From contig CAIUWR010000032.1 in assembly GCA_903902915.1 (NCBI GenBank), positions 62,001 to 126,000 of the forward strand: 64,000 bases of DNA, in the 5' to 3' direction. Below, one piece after another: positions 7,981 to 17,469 of this stretch. A program made the position numbers and the translations under genes. This DNA comes from an uncultured Hyphomicrobiales bacterium. GTDB lineage: Bacteria > Pseudomonadota > Alphaproteobacteria > Rhizobiales > Beijerinckiaceae. Under the pieces are notes generated by a model that was not told the origin of the DNA, searched no databases, and worked only from the letters and a program-made list of their open reading frames with translations. The number at the start of each line of letters is the position of its first letter. The stretch's first letter is position 1.

Positions 7981-9615
7981 TCAAAAATTATAGATCTTCC
8001 AGGCGTAGGCCCAAGTCTCGGTGAGCGCCCGCGCGCCCGTGCGCAACTTGCAGGTGATGTTGGTCACGTCTGTGGGATGGACCTCGACATCCAGCATGAC
8101 GCGAAATCCCCCGACGGCGGGATTGGGCACAAGGAACTGACGGAAGATCTTGCCGTTCGTCGCGTCGGCGACAATCTCGACCGCCGACGGCTTGCCCAGA
8201 TGCCAGGCCAGATCACCGCCCGTGAAATCAATCATGAACCGGCGGGTGTTCCTGCCCACCGCCTCGCCTGCGCCAAGCGCATAAGCGGGCGCGGTGAACG
8301 TGTTCAACGTATAGCCAAGCGAATGAAGTTGCAGGCCATCGGTCAGGGAGCGCATGCGATAGGAGAAGCTGAAAGGCGTATTCGCCTCCGCAGGCTCATT
8401 GGGCACGAAAGCGACGATGATATTGTCGAACGTCTCGTCCTTGGTGGCGAGTTCGATCAGCTCGATGCGGCCCTCGCCCCAATCGTCCTCGGGCTCGATC
8501 CAATAGCTGGGACGCTCTTCGTAATTGAGCTCGATATCCTGATAATGGGCGAACTGGCGATCACGCTGGATCAGCCCATAGCCGCGCACATTGGTCATGG
8601 GAAAATTGTGCACTTCCTGCACGAGCGGATTGTGCAGGGGGCGCCAGATCCACTCGCCTTCATTGGTGTGCATGAGCAATCCGTCGGAATCATGCAGCTC
8701 GGGGCGGAACTCGTCGTATTTGTTGCGGTCGTTCAGATGGCGGTCGTTCTCGCCCAGGAAATACATGGAGGTGAGCGGCGCCAGGCCGATGCGCGAGACG
8801 GTCTTGCGCGGAAACAGGGTCACTTCCACCGCGACCGGCGATTCAGGCCCGGGCTCGAAGGTGAAATTGTAAGCGCCCGACAGCGAGGGGCTATCGAGCA
8901 GCGCGCTGACGGTGATGGAACGCGCCTCCCCCGCAGGCGTCTCGATCCAGAATTCGCGGAAGAAGGGGAACTCTTCCTTGTTGTCGAGCAGGCCGGTGCC
9001 GATGGACAGGCCGCGCACGGAGAGCCCATATTTCTGATCACGGCCAAGCCAGCGAAAATAGCTGGCGCCGAGGAACGAGACGAATTCGTCGGAGCGACGC
9101 GGATCGTTCAGCGGATAGTGGATGCGAAACCCCGCCACGCCGAGGTCGGCCGGCAGCGGTTTGGTGAATTTGACGGAGCCATAGTCGAACAGCTTCGACA
9201 CATTGGCGATCGGCTCCGCTCGCCCGTCCTGCACGATATTGATCGTCACGGGACGCTGGAACAGATGACCCGGATGGAAAAGTTGCAGCCGGAATCGACC
9301 GCCCTTGTCGCCGAGCAAAGCCTTGCTCGCCCGAAAGCGGATCTCGCGCCACTTGTCGAAATCAAGCTTCGCAAGTTCCTCGGGGAGCGGCGTCGTGGCG
9401 GCGTTGTATTCCTTGAGCGAAAGTTCGCGGGCGCGCTTCAGCACATCCTCGAAGCCAAAGGCCGCAGGCTTCTCAATGGGGGATTTATCGGAGCCGGACC
9501 TCTCCGGAGCGGACTTGCCGGGCGCGCCCTGGCCGAAGGCTGGCAGCCTGAGCGTGAGGCTGGCCGTAGCCGCAAACAGAGCGCCGAGGAGAGTGCGACG
9601 GGGCAGACCGGTCAT
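7981..9615 (-). CDS. opgD: Glucan biosynthesis protein, MdoG/OpgD family, Tat-exported
   Basis: A periplasmic protein of 544 residues for synthesis of osmoregulated periplasmic glucans. The N-terminus has a twin-arginine signal (PRRTLLGALF, residues 5-14, then a hydrophobic stretch to about 28), as in OpgD rather than Sec-exported OpgG. After a Pro/Ser-rich linker come the family blocks FEDVLKRARELS, the FRLQLFHPGHLF segment, and EGEWIWRPLHNP in the middle, which carries conserved acidic and aromatic residues. Length is as expected. No opgH lies nearby. In alphaproteobacteria the paralogue names are used loosely, so OpgG is the alternative; the family is clear. Confidence 0.88.
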   Translation of the reverse strand: MTGLPRRTLLGALFAATASLTLRLPAFGQGAPGKSAPERSGSDKSPIEKPAAFGFEDVLKRARELSLKEYNAATTPLPEELAKLDFDKWREIRFRASKALLGDKGGRFRLQLFHPGHLFQRPVTINIVQDGRAEPIANVSKLFDYGSVKFTKPLPADLGVAGFRIHYPLNDPRRSDEFVSFLGASYFRWLGRDQKYGLSVRGLSIGTGLLDNKEEFPFFREFWIETPAGEARSITVSALLDSPSLSGAYNFTFEPGPESPVAVEVTLFPRKTVSRIGLAPLTSMYFLGENDRHLNDRNKYDEFRPELHDSDGLLMHTNEGEWIWRPLHNPLVQEVHNFPMTNVRGYGLIQRDRQFAHYQDIELNYEERPSYWIEPEDDWGEGRIELIELATKDETFDNIIVAFVPNEPAEANTPFSFSYRMRSLTDGLQLHSLGYTLNTFTAPAYALGAGEAVGRNTRRFMIDFTGGDLAWHLGKPSAVEIVADATNGKIFRQFLVPNPAVGGFRVMLDVEVHPTDVTNITCKLRTGARALTETWAYAWKIYNF

Positions 9616-9802
9616 GGAAAATCTATGCTTGAGGATCGAAATTCAGAGGCGAATCGAGACATTCTCGACGAGCGTGACGCGCCTCCCTGCGGGCGCAGAC
9701 TATACCGGCAAGCGGAAGGCGGCGCCAGCGGGCCGAAACGAATTGGCGGGGAATGGTTGACGCAGCCAACCAAAGCCCGCCTTCGTGGCCTTGGACGCGC
9801 GG

Positions 9803-10426
9803 CTAGGCGAAGCCTTCCTGCGACAGGGCGCGGGCGACGGCGGGGCGTTGCTTCATGCGCGCGAAATGTCCCGCAAGGTTTGCGGGAAGCTCGATCTTCA
9901 TGCGCATGACGCGCCAGAACTCGATGTAAAACAGAGCAAAATCAGCGATGGTCGGCTGATCCCCGCCAAGGTAGGCATGGGCGCCGAGCTTCTCATCGAA
10001 GCTGGCGAGGCCCTTTTCGAAGATCTGACGCCCCTTCTCGCGGATCGCCGGGTGATCCGCCTCATTCGGCGAGAAATGGTCAGGTTTGAAGATGCGCGTG
10101 AATCCCTGCATGTGCAGCGAAGCCACAACATAATCGACCGATTCCAGCGCCCGCGCGACGCCCTCGGGATCGGACGGCAGAAGGTGGCTCTCTGGATGGG
10201 TCAGCGCCAGAAAGGTGGCGATGGCGGGCCATTCGGTCAGCAACCCGCCCTGCTCGCGGTTGAGCGCCGGAACCTTGGACTTGGGGTTCACCGCAACGAA
10301 GTCCGGGCTGTGTTGCTGGCCCTTGGTGACGTCCACGAGCCGCAGCTCATAGGGCGCGCCGACCTCCTCAAGCAGGCAGTGGATGCCAAGGCTGCAAGTG
10401 CCGGGGGAATGAAAAAGCGTGAGCAT
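9803..10426 (-). CDS. Glutathione S-transferase family protein
   Basis: A cytoplasmic protein of 207 residues. The ATG at 10426 (MLTLFHSPGTCSLG) follows AAGAGGG; the open frame to 10465 adds 13 unlikely residues. The thioredoxin-like N-terminal domain has the catalytic SPGTCS (Ser/Cys, about 7-12) and the cis-proline region SKVPAL, followed by an all-helical C-terminal domain with GGDQPTIADFALF, the N-capping-box motif of GSTs. It is of the bacterial beta/theta-like type. It is divergent from 3-hydroxybutyrate dehydrogenase, 125 bp between starts. A role in detoxification or peroxide defence is assumed from the family; the true substrate is unknown. Confidence 0.9.
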   Translation of the reverse strand: MLTLFHSPGTCSLGIHCLLEEVGAPYELRLVDVTKGQQHSPDFVAVNPKSKVPALNREQGGLLTEWPAIATFLALTHPESHLLPSDPEGVARALESVDYVVASLHMQGFTRIFKPDHFSPNEADHPAIREKGRQIFEKGLASFDEKLGAHAYLGGDQPTIADFALFYIEFWRVMRMKIELPANLAGHFARMKQRPAVARALSQEGFA

Positions 10427-10551
10427 GTGGAAACCCTCTTCGAGATTCAGCTTTATTCCTACCATAGGCAGGGTTGCGCGTCAGACCCACCCGCGCTTTA
10501 TTGTGCGACGCAATAACAGGTAGTCATCCATCCCAGCATACGGAGAGTTGC

Positions 10552-11337
10552 ATGTCCCTCGCATCCCGCAACGCTATCGTCACCGGCTCCACCAGCGGAA
10601 TTGGCCTGGCCATCGCCCGCGCCCTCGCCAAGGAAGGCGCCAACATCATGATCAACGGCTTCGGCGAGGCCGGGGCCATCGAGACCGAGCGCGCGGGCAT
10701 TGAAAGCGAATTCGGCGTCAAATGTATCTACAGCGGCGCTGACATGTCGAAAGGCGACCAGATCGCCGCCATGGTTCACGAGGCCGAGCAGACGCTGGGA
10801 TCCGTTGACATTCTGGTCAACAACGCCGGGATCCAGTTCGTCTCCCCCATCGAGGACTTCCCGGTCGAGAAATGGGACCAGATCATCGCGATCAACATGT
10901 CTTCGGTCTTCCACGCCATCCGCGCCGCCGTTCCTGGCATGAAGGCGCGCAAATGGGGCCGCATCATCAACACGGCTTCCGCCCATTCGCTGGTCGCGTC
11001 TCCCTTCAAATCCGCCTATGTGACGGCCAAGCATGGCGTGGCGGGCCTGAACAAGACCGTGGCGCTGGAACTGGCGACCTTCGGCGTCACGTCAAATTGC
11101 ATTTCGCCGGGCTATGTCTGGACCCCACTCGTCGAAAAGCAGATTCCCGACACGATGGCGGCGCGTCATCTGACCCGCGAACAGGTCATCAACGACGTGC
11201 TGTTGACCGCCCAGCCCACGAAGCAGTTCGTGACGTCCGATCAGGTGGCCGCGCTGGCGGTGTTCTTGTGCTCGGACGCCGCCTCCCAGATCACAGGCGC
11301 CAACATTTCCATGGATGGCGGCTGGACGGCGGCCTGA
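10552..11337 (+). CDS. bdhA: 3-hydroxybutyrate dehydrogenase
   Basis: A short-chain dehydrogenase of 261 residues that interconverts (R)-3-hydroxybutyrate and acetoacetate with NAD, linking poly-hydroxybutyrate turnover to central metabolism. The ATG at 10552 follows CGGAGAG; upstream in-frame codons are not preceded by a ribosome site. It has TGSTSGIG (11-18) for NAD binding, NNAG (90-93), the catalytic triad S143, Y156 and K160 (SAYVTAKHG), and a C-terminal GANISMDGGWTAA typical of BdhA. The gene is followed after nine bases by a patatin, a pairing I recall from other Rhizobiales, which supports the BdhA call over a generic dehydrogenase. Confidence 0.93.
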   Translation: MSLASRNAIVTGSTSGIGLAIARALAKEGANIMINGFGEAGAIETERAGIESEFGVKCIYSGADMSKGDQIAAMVHEAEQTLGSVDILVNNAGIQFVSPIEDFPVEKWDQIIAINMSSVFHAIRAAVPGMKARKWGRIINTASAHSLVASPFKSAYVTAKHGVAGLNKTVALELATFGVTSNCISPGYVWTPLVEKQIPDTMAARHLTREQVINDVLLTAQPTKQFVTSDQVAALAVFLCSDAASQITGANISMDGGWTAA

Positions 11338-11346
11338 GGCGCGCTG

Positions 11347-12384
11347 ATGGACGCCCCCGTCATCGACTGGACCGGCAAGAAAAAGGTCAACCTCGCCCTG
11401 CAAGGCGGCGGCGCCCATGGCGCCTTCACCTGGGGCGTGCTGGACGCCATTCTGGAGGATGGGCGGCTGGACGTGGAGGGCATCACCGGCACGAGCGCCG
11501 GGGCCATGAACGCCGTCGTCTTCGCCCAGGGCTATCTCGACGGCGGTCGGAACGGCGCGCGCGCGGCGCTGGAAACATTCTGGTCGCGCGTCAGCGACAA
11601 GGACTCGATGGGGCCAATCCAACGCAAATTGTTTGACGCCTATTTCAGACCTTTCGGCTTTGAAAGCTCGCCCGCCTTTTGGGCGCTGGACTTCATGACC
11701 CATTACACGAGTCCCTATGATTTCAACCCGCTCGACATCAACCCCCTGCGCGATCTTCTGACCAGCGCGATTGATTTCAGCAAGGTTCAGGCCTGCCAGG
11801 AGATCAAGCTTTTCATCGGCGCCACCAATGTGCAAACGGGCAAGGTCGCGATCTTCAAACGCGAGGAGCTGACAGCGGACCACATCATGGCGTCCGCCTG
11901 CCTGCCGACCATCTACAAGGCCGTGGAGATCAACGGCGTTCCCTATTGGGATGGCGGCTATTCAGGCAATCCGCCTTTGTTTCCGCTCTTTTATGAGACC
12001 GCTTCCCCCGATGTGCTGATCGTGCAAATCAACCCTATCGAGCGGGACGAGACGCCGCGCACCGCGCTCGACATCCAAAATCGACTGAATGAGATCACCT
12101 TCAACGGCACCCTGCTGCGCGAATTGCGGGCCATTGAATTCGTTCAGCGATTGTCCGATCAGGGCAAGCTGCCGCCCGATGAATATGTGCGCCCTTTCAT
12201 GCACCGGATCGACGGCGCCAACCCTTTGAAGCTTTTCTCCGCAGCCTCCAAACTTGACGCCTCCTGGTCGTCCCTCACCGCGATCCGCGACATCGGGCGG
12301 ACGGCGGCGAAGGCATGGCTCGCCGCCAACTACGAGAACATCGGCATGTGCGACACGATGGACCTGCCGGCCGCCTTTGGATGA
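11347..12384 (+). CDS. Patatin-like phospholipase family protein
   Basis: A serine lipid acyl hydrolase of 345 residues. The oxyanion loop GGGAHGAFTWG (20-30), nucleophile elbow GTSAG with S50, and the dyad aspartate D202 in WDGGYSGNP are all present, so it should be active. No signal peptide is visible, so it is probably cytoplasmic. It starts nine bases after bdhA, almost certainly on the same transcript. A role on membrane lipids or at polyhydroxybutyrate granules is suggested by this context but not shown; patatins next to bdhA are known in several alphaproteobacteria (from memory). Confidence 0.9.
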   Translation: MDAPVIDWTGKKKVNLALQGGGAHGAFTWGVLDAILEDGRLDVEGITGTSAGAMNAVVFAQGYLDGGRNGARAALETFWSRVSDKDSMGPIQRKLFDAYFRPFGFESSPAFWALDFMTHYTSPYDFNPLDINPLRDLLTSAIDFSKVQACQEIKLFIGATNVQTGKVAIFKREELTADHIMASACLPTIYKAVEINGVPYWDGGYSGNPPLFPLFYETASPDVLIVQINPIERDETPRTALDIQNRLNEITFNGTLLRELRAIEFVQRLSDQGKLPPDEYVRPFMHRIDGANPLKLFSAASKLDASWSSLTAIRDIGRTAAKAWLAANYENIGMCDTMDLPAAFG

Positions 12385-12460
12385 GGCTGGGACGAATTTG
12401 ACGCCAAACCGACGGTCTGCTTTATTTCTCAAACCTTTGCAGATAAACAACGGAAATCGC

Positions 12461-12682
12461 ATGAAAAAGGCAATGGTTCTTCTTTCTTTGACGTTGGGTT
12501 TCGTGGCTCTTGAAGCCAATCAGGCCAGCGCTTTCTATTGTGAAGCGCGCGGCACGACGGGCGCTTCAGGTTGGGGCCGCTCCTCCAACCCAGGTCAAGC
12601 CCGCCGCATCGCCCTGCGCGAATGCGCCGTTCGGACGCCCCGGCGCGCGGTTTGCCGGATCATGTTCTGCAACCGCGACTGA
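12461..12682 (+). CDS. Small secreted cysteine-rich protein, DUF4189-like
   Basis: A 73-residue protein with a clear Sec signal peptide (MKKAMVLL to about residue 23, cleavage after ASA). The mature part starts FYCEARG, has GWGRSSNPGQARRIALREC, and holds four Cys (FYC, REC, AVC, MFC), which suggests two disulfides in the periplasm. The layout (W-G, A-rich helix, C, C) resembles the DUF4189 fold in miniature. The ribosome site is weak. It follows the patatin by 76 bp and is ended by a strong terminator at 12733. Function unknown. Confidence 0.7.
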   Translation: MKKAMVLLSLTLGFVALEANQASAFYCEARGTTGASGWGRSSNPGQARRIALRECAVRTPRRAVCRIMFCNRD

Positions 12683-12732
12683 CATCGGCGGCTCTCGCAT
12701 CAGACGATCCGTTGACTCCGTGAATTTCAAAG

Positions 12733-12760
12733 GGGCGGGCCACATGGCGCGCCCTTTTTT
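12733..12760 (+). terminator. Rho-independent terminator
   Basis: GGGCGGGCC (12733-12741) pairs with GGCGCGCCC (12746-12754) with one mismatch around an ACAT loop. TTTTTT (12755-12760) follows directly. It ends the transcript of the small secreted protein and perhaps of bdhA-patatin. Confidence 0.8.
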
Positions 12761-12862
12761 CGTCGCGGCGGCGGCGCTTCGAGGCGCCTAGCGCGGAAGC
12801 CGAAGGTGGAATATCAATAAGGCAAGGCCCGCAAACAGGGCCGTCCACCAGGGAGATTTCGC

Positions 12863-13846
12863 ATGTATGATCGCCGACAATTCATGAAAGCGGCCACTGC
12901 GGCGACGGCGCTTACGCCGATCCTGCCTTCTGGCGCATTCGCAGAAACCTATCCGGACCGTGAGATTCATTCCATCGGCATGTTTCCGGCGGGCTCGGGC
13001 GCAGACGTCATGGTGCGCTTTTTTTCAAACAGACTTGCGGAGATGACCGGCAAGCCCGTCATCGTCGACAATAAGGGGGGCACCTTCGGCAATATAGCCA
13101 CGTCCTTTGTGGCGCGTTCAAAGCCGGATGGCTACACGATCTATATTGCGCCCGGCAGTTCGGTCCTCGCCGCCGCGCCGTCCCTGTTCAGAACGTTGAG
13201 CTATGATCCGGTGAATGATTTTGAACATATCACCACGCTCTTCAAGGTGACCTTCATTCAGATCGTCGCGGGTGACAGCCCCTACAAGACTGTGGCCGAC
13301 CTGACGAAGGCGCTCAAGGACAAGGGCGACAAGGGCTCCTATGGCTCGGTCGCGAACACGGGACTGGTGAGCAGCGAGCTTTACAAAAAAGCCCTCGGAC
13401 TCTCGACCGTCGAGGTAAAATACAAGGAAGTGCAGAGCATGCTCGTCGATCTCCTGAAAGGGAACATCGAGTTCTGCCACATAGACCCCACCAGCGTGCT
13501 GGGCCAACTCCAGGACGGCAGCGTGCGCGCGATTTCGACCTCATCCACCCAGCGCATCAGCGCCCTGCCCGATGTGCCGAGCGCATCCGAGGCGGGCATC
13601 AAGGATCTCGATCTCGTGGCCTGGTGGTCGGTCCATGTGCCAAAGGGGACGCCAAAACCAATCGTCGATCAACTCGAAGTCTGGTTCAACAAGATCGCCC
13701 GGGAACAGGAAACCGCCAAGTGGCTGGCGACCATCGGATGCGACCCTTATCCTGGCGACGCGAAACTGGTGCGCCAGTTGCTCGACAGGGACATCAAGGC
13801 CTGGGCCGACTATGTCAAACTGGCGAACATTCCCCCGCTGGGCTGA
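12863..13846 (+). CDS. Tripartite tricarboxylate transporter (Bug/TctC-family) substrate-binding protein
   Basis: A receptor of 327 residues. GGGAG precedes the ATG. The N-terminus MYDRRQFMKAATAATAL has the DRRQF arginine pair of a Tat signal, followed by a short hydrophobic core and cleavage near AFA. The mature protein reads YPDREIHSIGMFPAGSGAD, then IVDNKGGTFGNIATSFVARSKPDG: the classic TctC pattern, unlike the FYRGK-type receptors elsewhere in the window. Such receptors bind carboxylates for TctA/TctB-type permeases, which are not encoded here. It stands alone between two terminators, so its partner must be elsewhere in the genome. Ligand unknown. Confidence 0.88.
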   Translation: MYDRRQFMKAATAATALTPILPSGAFAETYPDREIHSIGMFPAGSGADVMVRFFSNRLAEMTGKPVIVDNKGGTFGNIATSFVARSKPDGYTIYIAPGSSVLAAAPSLFRTLSYDPVNDFEHITTLFKVTFIQIVAGDSPYKTVADLTKALKDKGDKGSYGSVANTGLVSSELYKKALGLSTVEVKYKEVQSMLVDLLKGNIEFCHIDPTSVLGQLQDGSVRAISTSSTQRISALPDVPSASEAGIKDLDLVAWWSVHVPKGTPKPIVDQLEVWFNKIAREQETAKWLATIGCDPYPGDAKLVRQLLDRDIKAWADYVKLANIPPLG

Positions 13847-13888
13847 CCGAAGATTGTTTCCCGCCGAACGACTTCGACCCGAAGAACG

Positions 13889-13912
13889 AAAGCCGCCCTC
13901 GCGAGCGGCTTT
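13889..13912. terminator. Hairpin terminator between convergent genes
   Basis: AAAGCCGC (13889-13896) pairs with GCGGCTTT (13905-13912), with an eight-base loop. It lies 43 bp after the Bug receptor gene and 36 bp from the stop of the convergent small secreted protein. The T content after it is modest. Confidence 0.55.
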
Positions 13913-13947
13913 GCGTTCATCATGTCGAGCGCGACCGGCAGAAGGCG

Positions 13948-14244
13948 TCAGGGCGCCACACAGCTCAAGGGCCGCGCATAACCAATATCATAGCCGCAGG
14001 TCGGGCTCTGCCACGGGTCGCAAGAAAGACCGTGACGCTCGATGAAAGCGAGGCATTCCTGATGACGCGCCTCCAACCCTCGCTGCTTGACGGGCTTTGC
14101 TTTGGATGCGCTGGCGCTTGCAGGAGCCTGCGCCTCATCCGGGGTCTCTGCGCCAGCCATGGCTGCGCCTGAGACAAGCAACCCGCCGATGAAAGCCGCC
14201 CTCAAGGTCAAGGCGATAATGTTGATTCCACGCATGTCTGTCAT
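13948..14244 (-). CDS. Small secreted protein of unknown function
   Basis: A protein of about 98 residues with a signal peptide (hydrophobic IIALTLRAAFIGGLLVSG, cleavage near AMAGA), an Ala/Ser/Pro linker, and a compact C-terminal part, QECLAFIERHGLSCDPWQSPTCGYDIGYAR, whose four Cys could form two disulfides. That C-terminal pattern is conserved-looking, which makes me trust the gene. The start is unsure: ATG at 14244 or at 14235, neither with a strong ribosome site. It lies 61 bp downstream of pyrG on the same strand and may be read from the pyrG transcript. No function can be assigned. Confidence 0.55.
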   Translation of the reverse strand: MTDMRGINIIALTLRAAFIGGLLVSGAAMAGAETPDEAQAPASASASKAKPVKQRGLEARHQECLAFIERHGLSCDPWQSPTCGYDIGYARPLSCVAP

Positions 14245-14305
14245 CTCGTTTCGGTTTCCGTCTGGAATCTCCAGCCCGCCCCAACCCCACAAATTCGAGG
14301 CCCCC

Positions 14306-15946
<1,641 letters not shown>

Positions 15947-16043
15947 CTATTCCTGAAGAAGCGATTCGGCGAGCGAAATCAGCCGGGGCGAGACGCAATC
16001 CACAAGAATCGGCTTGCGTGGCGGCGGGACGCGCCCAAACGAA

Positions 16044-16066
16044 AGGGGCCGGACGAGCCGGCCCCT
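16044..16066 (-). terminator. Terminator of secG
   Basis: AGGGGCCGG (16044-16052) pairs with CCGGCCCCT (16058-16066) around a five-base loop. On the minus strand it is followed by TTTCGTTT. It lies 18 bp past the secG stop, between secG and pyrG. Confidence 0.7.
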
Positions 16067-16083
16067 CGGTAATGATCAAGGCT

Positions 16084-16449
16084 TTACTGGCGCGGCGGCT
16101 CGGGAGCCGACGGAGTCGCGGGAGCCTGCGGCTGGCGCTGTTCGATCTGCTTGAGCTGATCCAGCATATTGTCGGCGGGCGCCGTCTGGGCGGGAGGCGC
16201 GACGCCTTCGAAGATCGACTTGGGCGCGCGGCCCAGATTGGCCATCACGGTCAGCGCGAGACTGGTGATGAAGAAGATCGTGCCGAGAATGGCGGTGGCG
16301 CGGGTCAGTGCGTTGGCCTGGCCGCGCCCGGTCATGAAGCCGCCGCCGCCGCCAATGCCCAGAGCGCCGCCTTCGGAGCGCTGCAACAGCACGACGCCAA
16401 CAAGGGCGACCACGACGATCAGGTGGAACGTGATGAGGATGGTTTGCAT
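16084..16449 (-). CDS. secG: Preprotein translocase subunit SecG
   Basis: The small SecYEG translocon subunit, 121 residues with two membrane helices: residues about 3-20 (ILITFHLIVVVALVGVVLL) and about 53-70 (AILGTIFFITSLALTVMA). Between them is the conserved cytoplasmic loop QRSEGGALGIGGGGGFMTGRG. The C-terminal tail after NLGRAPKSIF is Pro/Ala/Gln-rich, as in other alphaproteobacteria. Start chosen at ATG 16449 (MQTILITF), the family start, rather than the in-frame TTG at 16461. It sits between tpiA and pyrG on the same strand, with its own terminator. Confidence 0.92.
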   Translation of the reverse strand: MQTILITFHLIVVVALVGVVLLQRSEGGALGIGGGGGFMTGRGQANALTRATAILGTIFFITSLALTVMANLGRAPKSIFEGVAPPAQTAPADNMLDQLKQIEQRQPQAPATPSAPEPPRQ

Positions 16450-16539
16450 GGATGGATCCAAAAAGGCGCGAGCGGATGACGCCCAACTATCTGGAGAGCG
16501 CTCTTACACGATGCAAGACGCCATGGCTACAAGCATGGC

Positions 16540-17298
16540 TCACCGATAAGCCGCGGCGATGCCCATGAAATCCACAGCCTTCAGGCTCGCGCCGCCCACC
16601 AGCGCCCCATCCACATTGGGAACCGCCATCAATTCCGCAGCATTGGAGGGCTTCACCGAGCCGCCATAGAGAATGCGCACCCCCGCCCCATCCGCGCCCA
16701 GCAAGAAAGCGAGCCGCTCGCGAATGAAGGCGTGTACCTCGGCCACATCGGCGGCGGTCGGCGTGAGGCCGGTGCCGATGGCCCAGACGGGCTCATAGGC
16801 GACCACGAGCTGCGCGCTGGTCAATTCGGTGGGAATCGAGCCGTCGAGCTGGTTCCCCACAACCCCGAGCGTCTGCCCGCCGCGCCGCTGCGCCTCTGTC
16901 TCGCCCACGCAGACGATGGCCACGAGCCCCGCGCGGACGGCTGCCAGCGCCTTGGCGCGCACTGCGGCGTCGCTCTCGCCATGGTCGGCCCGGCGCTCGG
17001 AATGCCCCACGATGATGGCGCTCGCGCCCGCGTCCGCGAACATTTCAGCCGAGAGGTCGCCCGTATGCGCCCCTGAAACATGCGCATGGCAATCCTGCGC
17101 GCCGACGCCAATGCCTGACCCGGCCGCCGCAATGGACGCAGCGTGAACGAGCGTGGCGGGCGGACAGATCAGGAGATCGACCTTCGCCCGGAGCGCCGAA
17201 TCATAAGCTTGCGCCATGGCGCCCAATTCGCCCAACGAAGAGCGCAAGCCATTCATCTTCCAGTTGCCAGCGACGAGGGGATGGGGTCGATTGTTCAT
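16540..17298 (-). CDS. tpiA: Triosephosphate isomerase
   Basis: Glycolytic isomerase of dihydroxyacetone phosphate and glyceraldehyde 3-phosphate, 252 residues, TIM barrel. Catalytic residues are visible: K14 in AGNWKMNG, the His in IVGHSERR, and the Glu in [10 protein letters not shown]. The phosphate-binding loops [11 protein letters not shown] and GALVGGASL are near the C-terminus. The flexible loop 6 follows the catalytic Glu. It is divergent from ppiD (171 bp between starts) and precedes secG by 90 bp. Confidence 0.97.
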   Translation of the reverse strand: MNNRPHPLVAGNWKMNGLRSSLGELGAMAQAYDSALRAKVDLLICPPATLVHAASIAAAGSGIGVGAQDCHAHVSGAHTGDLSAEMFADAGASAIIVGHSERRADHGESDAAVRAKALAAVRAGLVAIVCVGETEAQRRGGQTLGVVGNQLDGSIPTELTSAQLVVAYEPVWAIGTGLTPTAADVAEVHAFIRERLAFLLGADGAGVRILYGGSVKPSNAAELMAVPNVDGALVGGASLKAVDFMGIAAAYR

Positions 17299-17469
17299 GG
17301 TGGATCCTCTGTTTCGGTCTGGTTACCACTTCTTCCGCATGGCAGAAAGTCCGCCTTCAGCGGCATAAGTTGCGCCGGGCGCACAGCATGCGTTGCGCGC
17401 AAGCCTGCGTCTCCCTATAGTCCGCGCGATTTTCAGGGCCGAAGCGGCCTCTACGGCGGAAGGGTCGTC